Source: Halicephalobus mephisto (taxonomy: Eukaryota > Nematoda > Chromadorea > Rhabditida > Panagrolaimidae). Taken from it: a stretch of 64,000 nucleotides of DNA. Under the pieces are notes generated by a model. That model was not told the DNA's origin. It searched no databases and saw only the letters and a program-made list of their open reading frames with translations. How positions within the stretch are numbered: position 1 is the first letter of the stretch; each line of letters begins with the position of its first letter. The DNA lies in contig SWDT01000004.1 of assembly GCA_009193035.1 (NCBI GenBank), forward strand, positions 1 through 64,000. Direction: 5' to 3'. This document shows, in pieces, positions 9,701 through 20,782 of the stretch. The position numbers and the translations under genes were made by a program.

Positions 9701-12556
9701 TTGCGGAGGACAAAAACCCACTCAGCCCCCTCAGGCCCCTACTTTGCCACCTCAGCAACCTTTGTCTCCCTATGGACAGCAACCCGTCCAACAAACTCCT
9801 CCTAAACCCGCTGAGACCTGGTGTCAACAAAACAACAGACAAAGTGGATATCATGGAGAAGGATGCAATGCCTACTATTTCTACTGTAATGCTGGAATGA
9901 CCACAAGAATGCACTGTCCTAGTGGACTCTTCTTCGACGAAGAAACTGATGCCTGTGACCACAAGAACTTGATCGTCGCTTGTGGAGGACAAAAGCCTAC
10001 TCAACCTCCTCAATCTCCTCCACTCAGCCCCATTCGTGACCACGGCAACTTCAACAGCTACTACCAACCCCAACAGCCCCAACAACCAATCCAACAATCT
10101 CCTCCAGTTCCCTCTTTCGATTGTTCTGGAAAGGCTGATGGATTCTACGAAAAAGGAAAGTGTATCAACAACTACATCCGCTGCGCTAATCAAATCGCCT
10201 TTGAACACGCTTGTCCTTCTAATTTGGTCTTCGGAAACGAGATGTGTGACTACAAAGAAAACTGTCTCAAGTATGATTTTTCATTTTTTTTAGATTTAAA
10301 TTTTGAAATTTTAGCCCTACTCAACCTCCAGCTCAACAGTCCCCTCCAATTGCTCCTCAACAGCCTCTTTCTTCTTATGGACAAAGACCTCAGATGCCAG
10401 CTCCTCAAGCTCCTCCTCAAACTAGAGGACCTTATGCTCAGCCTCAACAACCCATCCAACAGACTCCTCCTAAACCCGCTGAGACCTGGTGTCAACAAAA
10501 CAACAGACAAAGTGGATATCATGGAGAAGGATGCAATGCCTATTATTTCTACTGTAATGCTGGAATGACCACAAGAATGCACTGTCCTAGTGGACTCTTC
10601 TTCGACGAAGAAACTGATGCCTGTGACCACAAGAACTTGATCGTCGCTTGCGGAGGACAAAAGCCTACTCAACCTCCACAATCTCCTACTTTAGCACCTC
10701 AGCAACCTCTTTCTCCCTATGGACAACAACCTGTCCAACAGGCTCCTCCTAAACCCGCTGAAACCTGGTGTCAACAAAACAACAGACAAAGTGGATATCA
10801 CGGAGAAGGATGCAATGCCTACTATTTCTACTGTAATGCTGGAATGACCACAAGAATGCACTGTCCTAGTGGACTCTTCTTCGACGAAGAAACCGATGCC
10901 TGTGACCACAAGAACTTGATCGTTGCTTGTGGAGGACAAAAGCCTACTCAACCTCCTCAATCTCCTACTTTGCCACCTCAGCAACCTCTTCCTCCCTACG
11001 GACAAAGACCTGCTCAACAACCTCCTGTTGAAGATTTCTGTCAGAAGAACAACCTCGTTAGTGGATTCCACGCTGATGGCTGCAGCAACTACTTCTTCGT
11101 CTGCTCTGCTGGATCTACCACCAAAATCTCCTGTTCTCCCGGACTCTGGTACGATGTTGAAACTCAACAATGTGACCATAAGAACTTTATTGTTGCCTGT
11201 GGAGGACAAAAACCCACTCAACCCCCTCAGGCCCCTACTTTGCCACCCCAACAACCTCTTCCTCCTTATGGACAACAACCCCAGCAGTCTCCTCCAGCCC
11301 CCATCTTCGACTGCTCCGGAAAAGCCGACGGAATCTACGTTGAAGGCTGTAACTCCCAATACTTCGCTTGCAACGGAAATCATGCCCATGGTCTCTCTTG
11401 TCCCGCCGGAACCTTCTACAGTACCCACACTGAGCGCTGTGACTTCAAAGAACACGTTGTCGAATGTGGAGGTCAAGTCCCCACTCAGGCTCCACCGTAA
11501 GTTTATCGAAAATTTAATATTTAAATCTTAATTTAACAATAATTGAAGAAAAACGATAATTTTTAAATTCCCGCGCAAAACGAAAAGGAAAATTTAGCAA
11601 ATTTATTACGAAATCGACTCGGATTTTTCAAAGCGTAATTTTGGAGTTTTTTGAATTTCAGAAATTTGAAAATAATTTTGCAAAAATTTGTGATTTTTAT
11701 ATGTTGTGACTTGGTGTACGACGAATAGGGAGAGATGCACTTGGGTCTTCATGATCGACAAGTCACAATTTTTTATAGAAAAATATTATTAACACATTGT
11801 GGACAATGTGAACCATATGTGGTACACAACCTCTGGATACGGCACATAATATTTCGTAACAGATTTATTTTTGCGATTTCGGATTTTTTTCAGTTTTGTA
11901 ACTAACAAATACCTCTAGATTGAGCTAAATACTGACGGATTTGGGCCATAGAAAAAAGAAAAAATATATCACTTTGGATTCATGACACACATTTTTGGAA
12001 AACATGCATTTTCCGCAATGTGTTAAAAAACAACGTAACAATATGAACCTCGTAGGGTTACGGTAGTCGTGCTGAGACCACCTAATCAGGGAACGCCTCA
12101 TCAAACCTCGACGTTTAATTACGTGATTTCAGAGCCCAGAGCCCGATCTTGCTTCCTCAACAACCCTACAGTCAACCTCAATCCCCTCCGGCTGCTCCCC
12201 AGGAACCCGCCACCCCCGCTCCTGCCTGGGTTGCTCATCCTTACCAACCATCGGAATCCCTCCAGCAGTCCCCTCCGGCCACAGAACCCACCCAGATCGA
12301 GAGTGTCAACACGAATCCTTGTCTCTCTTTGAACAACGGCATCTACGGACGTAAATGCAGCAGATTCTTCTTTGTGTGCACCAACTCCAAGACTTACGAC
12401 TTCATCTGTCCTAAAGATCAGGCTTTCGACGTCAAAACCAGCAAATGTGCTCAGAAACACCTCATCAGCACATGTTCTGAGTTTTCTGGAGTCCCCGAAC
12501 CCCAGCAGTCACCCCCAGCCCCCCAGGCTGGCCATCCCTACGGTCGTCTCTACTAG
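6730..12556 (+). CDS. cbd-1: Eggshell chitin-binding domain protein CBD-1
   Basis: Five exons: 6730-6811, 7546-7984, 8417-10270, 10315-11496 and 12133-12556 (1326 residues). A clear signal peptide (MIKWIICALALAAVASG) leads into 13 six-cysteine chitin-binding type 2 (peritrophin-A) modules: two in exon 2, six in exon 3, four in exon 4 and one in exon 5. They are joined by Pro/Gln-rich linkers. Six modules starting WCQQNNRQ are nearly identical. C. elegans CBD-1 has about the same length and module number; it is needed for the outer (vitelline) layer of the eggshell. The 3' splice site before exon 3 was fixed by phase (acceptor TTTAG at 8416). Convergent with MALT1, with 119 bp between the stop codons. 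Confidence 0.93.
6812..7545. repeat. Degenerate 'TTCTAGAATCT' repeats in cbd-1 intron 1
   Basis: The 734 bp intron is built from degenerate repeats of a TTCTAGAATCTA/GAAAGTTCTG-like unit of about 30-60 bp. The same composition occurs in intron 2 (7985-8416), in the PAN gene intron 720-1244 and near 4250-4400. No coding potential. Confidence 0.6.
9030..11230 (+). repeat. Coding tandem repeat of chitin-binding modules in cbd-1
   Basis: Copies starting with the WCQQNNRQ codons lie near 9040, 9290, 9533, 9817, 10485 and 10765, with a diverged one near 11035. Spacing between adjacent copies is about 245-285 bp. The copies differ mostly at synonymous sites and in linker length. The fifth follows a 44 bp intron (10271-10314) that interrupts the array. 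Confidence 0.85.
11789..12026. mobile_element. piggyBac-like MITE in cbd-1 intron 4
   Basis: A 238 bp segment bounded by TTAA on both sides, with terminal inverted repeats TTAACACATTGTGG (left) and the reverse complement of TTAACACATTGCGG (right). TTAA target sites are typical of piggyBac-type elements. It has no coding capacity, so it is a nonautonomous element. The host intron is 11497-12132. Confidence 0.7.
12035..12112. repeat. Dispersed 75 bp repeat, also at about 56430-56505
   Basis: The segment with TTACGGTAGTCGTGCTGAGA followed by CCACCTAA and an AACGCCTCATC-like end matches, with scattered changes, the segment 56430-56505 next to the RTE relic. This suggests both are pieces of the same mobile element family. 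Confidence 0.65.
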
Positions 12557-12675
12557 ATCAAATATGCGCTTTTAACTTGAGTAACAATTTTCTCCTTTTT
12601 TGAAGGTTTGATTTTATTTTTAAAAATGATAAAAATTGAAATTCTTAACCCGTGATTTTCGAGATTGTGAAAAAA

Positions 12676-15345
12676 TCATTTTTCAAAAAGTCTTGTGATC
12701 AAAACGTGTCCGAGATTTGTTTTTCCTTTTGCGACGGTGTTCTCGATGTCCTGTTTCGGCCGGAGCTCGACTGTACAGCGGACTTCGCCCTTGAGTCTCT
12801 GGAGATTGGACATCAGAATGCAGATGGATTCTCCTTCTTCTTCGTCTGAAAACACCCTTGGTTTGGTAGTTTCCACCGCTTCATCGAATTTCAAATAAGC
12901 CAGAAAATTTCTAGCATGTTCACTTGGCGGACCTTCGTTTTCTTCTTCTCTCATGTCTCCAACACTGCTGAAGACGTAAACTTTGTTCGTGAAATGTCCG
13001 CAAAAATCGAACCAAACAGTCACTATCACTTTTTGATCGGGAAAAACCACTCTTGCCGGATTCGGGAGTTCTAAAATTTGTTTTTTATTTCACCAAAGAA
13101 TGCAACAACAAACCATGAAGAAGTCTCCAATGCATCGTGTGGTGGTCGTAGGACTCCGTGTGTCCGTCAAAAACGAGCGGATCGTGGAGCGATCTCGGTT
13201 TTGTCAAGTTTGATCTCAGTTCCGGGATCTGAACATCTCGAACTTTTTTATCTTTTTCAATGTCTGAAAAATATTTCTAAGGGAAAATATCACAAAATAA
13301 AAAACCTCTAAACACTCTGTTGAGGACTTCGATGACCGGATTCGTCATGGATAATCGTTGCTTGAAGTACTTCATGAAAACTCCGTTCGTTTCGCCTTTT
13401 ACTTCGTAAGCCCCGACTCCTCCACTACTGTAATTAAATAAGTGATGCAAAAGAATGAAGGTCCATATATCATAGATGCGTGGAAAAGCAAAGATTTATA
13501 TATGAAAACTTACGTCGCATATCCGTAGATGGTGTTCCTGTTAACTCTGGCCGTTTTCCTGTATTGTTCGGCATATTCTGTGAACCGATCGAGATTAGCA
13601 CTGGAAAAATGAACATGAAATTAACTACAATTAAAAATTAAAATTATTCCAAGTACCTTTCTGAAATAATCCATATCTAATTTTTCACCTTATCGAGTAT
13701 ATATTGATAATTACTACTTAATTTTCACTAAATATTTTTCTAGAATGAAGAAAGTAAATAAAAACGTAAAATTTCATATATCAAAAGCCGAAAAAACGCG
13801 GGTAAATTCGCCTCCTGGTGAGCGAGTTCCCGATTATCCATTTTAGGTTTCTTTGTTTTCCATTTTAAATTAACCAATTTTAATCATTATTTTTTTGCAG
13901 TTCAGTGTATTTTTCACGCTAATTGCAGTTGTTTAATCGGTTTTTTGAGAAAATGATTAAAAACGTAGAAAAATTAAGATTTACTGATATTTTAGATTAT
14001 GTTCTTTTAGAAGGGTCTTTAACATAATTGGATAACAGATTTTTAACGTAAGTTTAGAAAAAGTTGAATTTGATATATGAATCACTTCGGAAAATGCACT
14101 TTAGAGGGTGATTTCTTAGTAGACTTACGGTAAGAACTTTCGGCAGATATCTAACAGAATTAGATTCAGAGCAGGATTGAAGTCACTGAAAACCTCAAGG
14201 ACCCAATCCATCGACAAACAGTGTTCTGGACCGTAGCCTTCTCCAGGAGCGTCGATCGGGAGAAGATAACACTGACCGTTGGCTTCGAATCCATGACCGA
14301 CAAAGTAGAAGACGGCGTAGACACCGGTTCCTAGGAGTTTCCTGTATTCTTTAATAACGACTTTCATTTCTTCTAGTTTTAGATCTCCGAGAGTAACGGT
14401 TTTGAATTTTAGTTGTTGAAGAGTATCGGCGAGGGTTTCGGCGTCACAGTGAGGGGTTATGAGGTTCGTCATGTTCGGAGCGTAGGTCCTGTTGCTGATG
14501 ATCAGAGCGACCTTGTCTGCAGCCACGACGGCCTCCGTTTGATCTACTGTTTCCAGCTGATTTTGCTCATTATCTCCTTCATTTTCTGGATCTTCAAGTC
14601 CGTTAACGAGCTGATTGTACATTCTGTTGATGCTGTTTCTGTTGCATTGTTCGCAATTCGGATTTGGATCCGAAACGAAACTTGAAAGATCCACGACGTT
14701 TGAAATTAGTTCTGATTGGTGTTGTTTGTTTCCGGATTTGTAGAATTCAGTGTATACTTGATCGTCCTCGATGAAATTATAGACTCTGCAGTCGAAAACG
14801 TTCCTGGCAGTACAGGGACATCGGAGAATTAACAAATAACTGACGTTGCCGCAGGGCATGACTTTTCCGTTTTCCCTCCATTCATACCTAGGAACGGGGA
14901 ATCCACTGGCCTTGCATTCCAGCCTCAACTGGGTCCCGTCAGCGACGATGGAGACCTTGATCTGCTCCGGTCTGGACCAGATAACGGGACAGAACTTCCT
15001 GTGGAGCAGCAACTGAGGACGATCCATGACTGGTCCGTGGACTTTAGCAAGGGTGTGAAGTCTCTTCAGGAGCAACCCCACTGTCTGGCCCCTGTTCCCC
15101 AAGTACCTCAGATACTGAGCTCCTGGATCTGCCAGTTTTTTGAGTTTCTCCACATCTTCCTGACTGAAATCAGTGTTTCAATCGATAAAGTAACTAACGA
15201 CAAACCTAAGCCTGAAAACCGGATCAGCACCTTCCGTCCCCAGTAACTGCCAGAGGGAACTTGTCTCCAGAGACAAAGCTAGATGATGGAACAATCCATA
15301 CGGCAATTCCGTCAAATTCGTATTTAACGTGACTTCATTGCTCAT
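12676..15345 (-). CDS. MALT1: Paracaspase MALT1
   Basis: Six exons on the minus strand: 15345-15206, 15163-14129, 13600-13514, 13427-13306, 13263-13114 and 13070-12676 (642 residues). An N-terminal death-domain-like segment (about 1-90) is followed by an Ig domain (about 110-175, with CKASGFPVPRYEW) and a paracaspase domain starting near residue 263 (VALIISNRTY). The catalytic dyad is intact: His in YFVGHGF and Cys in LLDICRK. The C-terminal part carries YGYATSGGVGAYE, NGVFMKYF and a final Ig-like region, as in animal MALT1. MALT1 is an Arg-specific protease and scaffold in NF-kB-type signalling; nematode copies must act differently because nematodes lack canonical NF-kB. TTTCAG directly before the ATG suggests SL trans-splicing. 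Length matches the C. elegans homologue. Confidence 0.93.
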
Positions 15346-15369
15346 CTGAAAGCGTCACTAGTTATCCAC

Positions 15370-15642
15370 TTGTCGATCAATCAAAAATCTAACAAGTCAA
15401 GCGAAATCAATCTTCACGGAAAATCGATATTCAAATGTCCCGCACACCGTAACCTTTGCTTTGTTTTTTGTTTCTTCTTGGCTCTGCATGTGCTCGAAGA
15501 TGAAAACCGGCAAGGGAGTAGTCCACTGAAGCGGAAGACAGTCGATGCAGATGTTTTTTCTACCAACATTAATTTCACCAAGAAAACGAAACGCAAGAAG
15601 GAAAGAGTGTGCACCGAACCCAAGATTCCTCTCCAGAAGAGG
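15370..15642 (+). CDS. Possible unrecognised exon, basic peptide
   Basis: An open frame whose second half has coding-like codon use and encodes a basic, nuclear-localisation-like stretch (PLKRKTVD, KKTKRKKER). It ends in a good splice donor (AAGAG then GTCAGT at 15643). It does not join in frame to the ONECUT ATG exon through the acceptor at 16251, and I see no partner exon. It could be a separate small gene, an alternative 5' exon or chance. Confidence 0.25.
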
Positions 15643-15722
15643 TCAGTGAGTCGACTCTACAAATTGTCCAAATTGCCTCGTGTTTGTCCACGATAAATGT
15701 TCGTCCGTCATCTCATGTTCCG

Positions 15723-15815
15723 CGCGGGACGTTCGGTTTCGCCTGTGCGTCGCGGGACACTCGGTTTCCCTTGTGTGTCGCGGGACGTACGAACATCCGC
15801 GTCATGTCGCGGGTG
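15723..15815. repeat. 28 bp GC-rich tandem repeat upstream of ONECUT
   Basis: CGCGGG recurs at 15723, 15751, 15779 and 15808, so the unit is 28-29 bp. The first three copies share CGCGGGAC plus an ACG/ACT and T/G-rich remainder; the fourth is shorter. Confidence 0.75.
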
Positions 15816-16353
15816 TGCAGCCCTGCTCGTAAACGTCGTTGTTAGTTCCCCTATGCCTGAAATGATAACAGAGGAAATGCAACGCCAGCGGAGACGATGC
15901 TGCGTGTAGCGTTCGCCTTCCCCTTGGTCTTCTTTGGCTCTTGCATGGCACCTTCTGAAGCTTCTCTTAACCACTCATTTATTTTATCCTGAAAAGAACC
16001 ATAATTGTGTCAACCACAATACAACGCGGCATGCGCCATTCTTGCAGTTGTTTTTAACCGACAACTTTTGGCATGTCTGTTGCCATACCCTGAAACGGAT
16101 TTACCGTTGTTTTTGCGAAAACTAGCGGTTTCATGCAATTCCTCGCTTTTTCTGTCTCAATTTCGCATTATCGTTCTCGAGATTCCGCAAATCCCTCAGA
16201 TTTACTAAATTACATGTTATTTGCCAATATTTTTATATGAACATATTCAGGAGCCCCGACTGTTGACTGTTGAAGGTATTGCTGCTGCATTTATCCACAT
16301 AAAGCGAGTAGAAGTTCAAGCTGGCAGCTTTCGCCCAAGACTCGCCGTTCGCG

Positions 16354-18472
16354 ATGACGGGCAACAACTTTCTACAAATTGACCCGAATGCACACTTTAA
16401 CGGTCAGTCGCGTCACTACGACGATCTTCCCGAAAACTTCTTGGAAACAGTAAGTCCTCACGGTTCGACTCAACAACTACCACTTACTCTCCAGAGCCAC
16501 CATGATGGACCCAGTTCGCATCTTGCCGCTTTGGGCGCCATGAACGTTACTGGAAACGAGTATGTTCCCTTGTTGTGCTTCTGTAAACCATTGTAATTCC
16601 TTTAGATATGCTTCATTAGCAGCAATGCCTGGTTCGACATATGGGCTAAAGACAGATTCTCTGGAACCGCTGGGGAATCCTCTCCGAGCTTCCCATGCTG
16701 GACAGTTAGACAAGTTTGTTTGGCGTTCCAACTTCTGAGGTTAACCACATGCTTTTAGATTTCATAGATTCGGCACAGGGCCAGCTGGTTTGCTTTCACC
16801 TCTTCATATTGACAGCCGTGGTGACCATGGACTACTTGGCATGGGGAGACCAAATAATAAAGCTAGTGAAATGCTAAGTAGTCTCAGATTAAATCACCAC
16901 CCTTACGTTAAGGAAGAAATAAATCAGGATCTGAACTTCAATCCTCATGAATACGATTCCAATTTTATGTTGAACCAGCCAAGTCCACAAGAACTTGAAA
17001 GAATGAATGCAGCGACTCCACCAGCCATCAGCTCTGAGATGATGAATCCAATGAATGTTAATGAAGTAAGTGTTGTAATTGGAATGGATATTTTCATGGG
17101 AGGTTTTTCAGCAGATGGTTCAATACGATGTGGCAACTTCACAAGCTTTTGTTACGTCACAACAGCCGCAATCTCAGCAATCTAGACGTTCTCGCGCTCG
17201 CAAATCCCAAAACGCTTCTGCTGGACCTTCAGCTCAAGAGTCTACTCCTCAATCGACGGAACAGCGACAGCCACGAGCTACTGGGAATATGGGGCCTGGT
17301 GCCGGTATTCCGAGGGCAGTGTATTCCACCTCGGATGCTTCAGACCCTCTAAATGCTGAGATAGACGATGATATCTACATTGACACAAAAGATCTTTGTA
17401 AAAGAATCGCGTATGAGCTGAAGCAGCACTCCATTCCCCAGGCCATCTTTGCTGAAAGAATTCTTTGTCGAAGTCAGGGAACACTCTCCGACTTGTTGAG
17501 AAATCCTAAGCCGTGGAATAAGTTGAAGTCCGGCAGAGAAACATTCCGTCGTATGTTTAATTGGGTTCAGCAACCTCTTCATGTCAGATTAAGTATCTTG
17601 GATATGTACAAAGGTTTGTATCGTCATGACTTCGGTCTTTATTAAAAGCTGTTTCAGGGCCGATGGGATCAAATTCAACTGGAACTGCATCGGTTGTAAT
17701 GTCCCCACCGACTCCAGCTCAAAACGCCCGCCAGAATCACAGATCGAGGACCGCCAATGACGAAGGTGGCAGTGCCACAAAAAGACCACGTTTAGTATTC
17801 ACCGATATCCAGAAAAGAACACTCCAGGTATGTCCTTTGACCGTGATCCTGATTGAATTTTAATTTCAGGCCATTTTCAAAGAAACTCAACGTCCTAGTC
17901 GTGAAATGCAACAAACAATTGCTGAGCATTTGAGACTTGATATGTCTACAGTGTCTAACTTCTTCATGAATGCTCGACGTCGCTCTCGAAATGGGTCGGT
18001 GGCAGATGATGAGCCTGCTCCATATCAACAGGTCAGACCGATCACTCCGCCTCCAGAGGAGACGACTTCAGCGCCAGCACAGAGACAATCTAGCCGTTCT
18101 CGTTCTTTCAAATCCCCAGGGGCAGCACCTTCAATGCCGGAGCACATCGATGAAGCCGTTTCGGCGGTAGCTCACGGCGGAAGTCGATTCGACTCCAACT
18201 TATTAAGCACTGAAGAAGGCAACTTCACAGATATTTTGGAATCTAGCGAACTGGAAGGCCTCAACAACGATTGGGACGACGAGCAGGAAGTTATGAAGCC
18301 AAATACTGGTGACTTCATAGATGGCGATTTTGGAAACGAGAATGGAGACGAATCAGGCACAGCAGAGAACATGCAGCAACCGCGCTCTGCTGAGCACCAA
18401 GCTACCTCTCCCGAGTCGCCGGTTCCAGCCAAGACAGCATCTTCTGCGCCAGGATCGGTGCAGGCTGAATGA
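16354..18472 (+). CDS. ONECUT-family transcription factor (CUT domain + homeodomain)
   Basis: Seven exons: 16354-16449, 16495-16559, 16606-16713, 16759-17065, 17112-17613, 17658-17827 and 17870-18472 (616 residues). The single CUT domain lies at about 277-350 (DTKDLCKRIAYELKQHSIP, then SQGTLSDLLRNPKPW). It is followed by an ONECUT-type homeodomain at about 403-462 (KRPRLVFTDIQKRTL and VSNFFMNARRRSRNG) with the helix-3 FFMNARRR of this class. The N-terminal half is Ser/Gln/Pro-rich and carries a YASLAAMPG segment resembling the ONECUT YxxLxPL box; the C-terminus is acidic. It binds DNA in the nucleus. C. elegans has several members (ceh-38 and ceh-48 are the closest in layout) and I cannot say which this is. 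The first intron is only 45 nt and in frame, so it could also be retained. AATAAA lies at 18763. Confidence 0.93.
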
Positions 18473-18762
18473 TTGCATTTCACGTTCTATTGCCTGTAAT
18501 TATTCCATCTCTCAGTTAATGGCCAGTCGTTCCAAGAATCCCTTGATTGCTAATATTACTTATCGCTACAAATTAATTATTCCAACTGTGATTCGATGCT
18601 TTTCTCAATTTGAGAGAGTCTGCTTAATAGCTTGCGTGGCGCCGGGCACGCGCAGATATTTCCCCACTCGTATTTTGAATAATTTTATTGGGTTTCCAAG
18701 TTGTGCGGCCCGCCTTTTCGTGTTTTCAATTGTCACTTGATTTGTATGTATTTTGTAACGAT

Positions 18763-18768
18763 AATAAA
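18763..18768 (+). terminator. PolyA signal of the ONECUT gene
   Basis: AATAAA 291 bp after the ONECUT stop. The convergent GT14 coding region ends at 18774, so the two transcripts meet tail to tail with almost no spacer. Confidence 0.6.
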
Positions 18769-18773
18769 TCGAC

Positions 18774-20315
18774 TTATTCACAACTAAAAGCATCCATTCT
18801 AAAATGAGAGTCCAATCTTTCTCGATTCAGTCTGACAATCGTGTTGTTCACGTAGTGGTGCAGATAGGGCTCGAGGGTGATCGCCGGGGGTAATCTCTCG
18901 GGAGAATAGGTCTTGTTGAACATCCGCTCTCTCCAGCATTGATAAGCGACGAATTCCTGTTGTGGGTCCATCACGGAGAAGAACATGTGTGGCATTTTCT
19001 CAATGAACCTCAAGTTGGACCTTCCTCCGATGCAAAGTCCGTTTTTGATGATCCCGCTTTCACAGCTCTTCCCTGGATAGTAGACATATCGGAGGATTGA
19101 GTTCGTTTCGAATCCTCTGTCGAGACAAACATCGGTGAAGCCACCAGGCAACTTGACGTCTTCGGTAATTTGGAGAGAACTGAGGAAAACCCGATCCATG
19201 CCATAGGTGGTTTCGTTTTTGAAGTTTTCTGTAACATGTACGATGTTGATTTCCTCTAGGATGTAATCTATGGCTTGTCTAGACCAGGCTGACTGTAAAT
19301 CCCCTTGGGCTAATCGAAGTCTCTTGAATTCTTCGTTTTTGTATTCTTTCTTCATCAGTTGGATGTTTTTGAAGCTCCAATCTCCGTTCAGGGTGTATGA
19401 TGGAATCCTGTTGATGGCTATCTCATTGGAGCCGTTGAACATTTTCAAGATTTCGACTATCTCGGCATTTGTTTTAACTGCAACATCGTGATTCTGAAAA
19501 CTTTGGGGAGTTTACCTAAGTAAATGAATAATCACCTCGAGGAAAATTACATATTTCCATTTGTGGTTAACTAACTGCTTAATACAATTTAAGTAAGCGT
19601 AGAGTTGACTATCACCTCCTTCGAGATCGTACTCCTTCGTCCCTATGTAAACATTCGGGAGACAGTTTGCCAGATTCCTCATTCTTTCTTTGAATAAAGT
19701 CGTCGCGTTTTTGTCGATGCTGTAACAGTACAAGTTCTGAGGAGCATAGGTTGAAGCCAATTCCATTTCCAGAAAGTAATAATCCCGTTTGACAGTTTTG
19801 GCATAAGCAATCGGGAAATGCGCCTCTTCTGTGGACAAAGGATTCAGTGGGAAGTACTGTCGATCCTTGATGTTAGAACACGCAGTCGGGAGATTGTCCG
19901 AATCCAAAAGTTTCAGTCCGCCCCATGAGTTACTTAATTGACAGGCTTCGAAATAAGGATGGCATTTAAAAGTGACCGCAACACCGTTCCCACAGAATTC
20001 ACTCAGATAAGCTTCTCCATATCTTATCCTTTTTTCGTAGTGAAACGGTAGTGGAGGTTCACAGTAGTTGTCCCTCCAGAAGAAATGAGGACAAGTCTTC
20101 GGGGCTGGGGCGGTGAATAAGATAATAAATAATTGAGTCACAAGTCCAATGATGGCGTTCAATGTCCATAATACAGTAATAAAAGTCAGAAAAAAGATCA
20201 ACAAAAGTCGCGGTTGAAAAATATATCTGTGAACATAAATTTTTTCTTTAATTTTATCGATAATTAGTTTCGATTTTTCGTGAATTTTTAAATACAAATC
20301 TGAAAACTGTTCCAT
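18774..20315 (-). CDS. Core-2/I-branching-type glycosyltransferase (GT14), type II membrane protein
   Basis: Two exons, 20315-19536 and 19493-18774, give 499 residues from the ATG at 20315. An in-frame ATG at 20444 would add 43 Lys/Phe-rich residues. After a short cytosolic tail there is a long hydrophobic segment (about 30-70, LLLIFFLTFITVLW and on), then a lumenal domain with many Cys. GT14 signatures are KTVKRDYYFLEMELASTYAP, the KWKYVIFLENHDVAVKTN block across the splice junction, GGDSQLYAYLNCIKQL, and the C-terminal FIEKMPHMFFSVMDP. The family transfers beta-1,6-linked GlcNAc or xylose to glycans in the Golgi and is expanded in nematodes; the acceptor is unknown. The upstream same-strand gene starts its 3' end 467 bp away. 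Confidence 0.85.
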
Positions 20316-20782
20316 TTTGGAATAAATTCGATTAAATGAATTTTTTATATTTAAGAAAAAGATTTTTATCTTCTTGATTTTCTTTAGATTTTTTCCGGGA
20401 ATATTGAAGAAAACAAAGTAAAAAAGAAAAACTAGATTTTTCACCTTTGATTTAAAAACTTTTTAGTTTTCTTGAAACACAATTGAGGTTATCTGAAAAG
20501 TCTTGTTTATCCATCAAGCCTTCCATCAATGGATTTCAGACGGCCTTAGTTGAAAAGTTTTTTTAAAAGTTTTAATTAGTTTCTTAGTTTTCTGAAAGAC
20601 ATAATTGGAAATATTTTTGAAACTTTATTCATCAAGTCTTCCATTAACAGGGTTCCAATACTCATGATTGAAAAGTTCTTCAAGATATTTTAGATATATT
20701 TTTAATTTTCTTAAAAGTACGATTAAAATTATTTTTAAAATTTTATTTATCCAACAAATTGTTCAATGGATTTCAGATAACT

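Larger units (their letters stand above)
15346..16353. other. Intergenic MALT1-ONECUT, divergent promoters and a GC-rich repeat
   Basis: About 1 kb between two divergent genes. It includes a possible short exon (15370-15642), the 28 bp repeat 15723-15815, and the ONECUT 5' UTR after a CAG acceptor near 16251. The region is richer in G+C and CpG than other intergenic parts of the window. Confidence 0.6.

Noticed and set aside
8865..10208. 447-codon open frame on the minus strand inside cbd-1 exon 3 (and similar ones at 10250-10681 and 10691-11476)
   Set aside because: It is the antisense shadow of the Pro/Gln/Cys-rich repeat; the product is a Leu/Ser/Arg/Val periodic sequence, and the plus strand has a signal peptide, splice sites and clear chitin-binding modules.
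13604..14128. A possible 20 nt micro-exon (ATATGGATTATTTCAGAAAG) in MALT1
   Set aside because: It would put the next exon out of phase; direct splicing from 14129 to 13600 keeps the frame and the family sequence.
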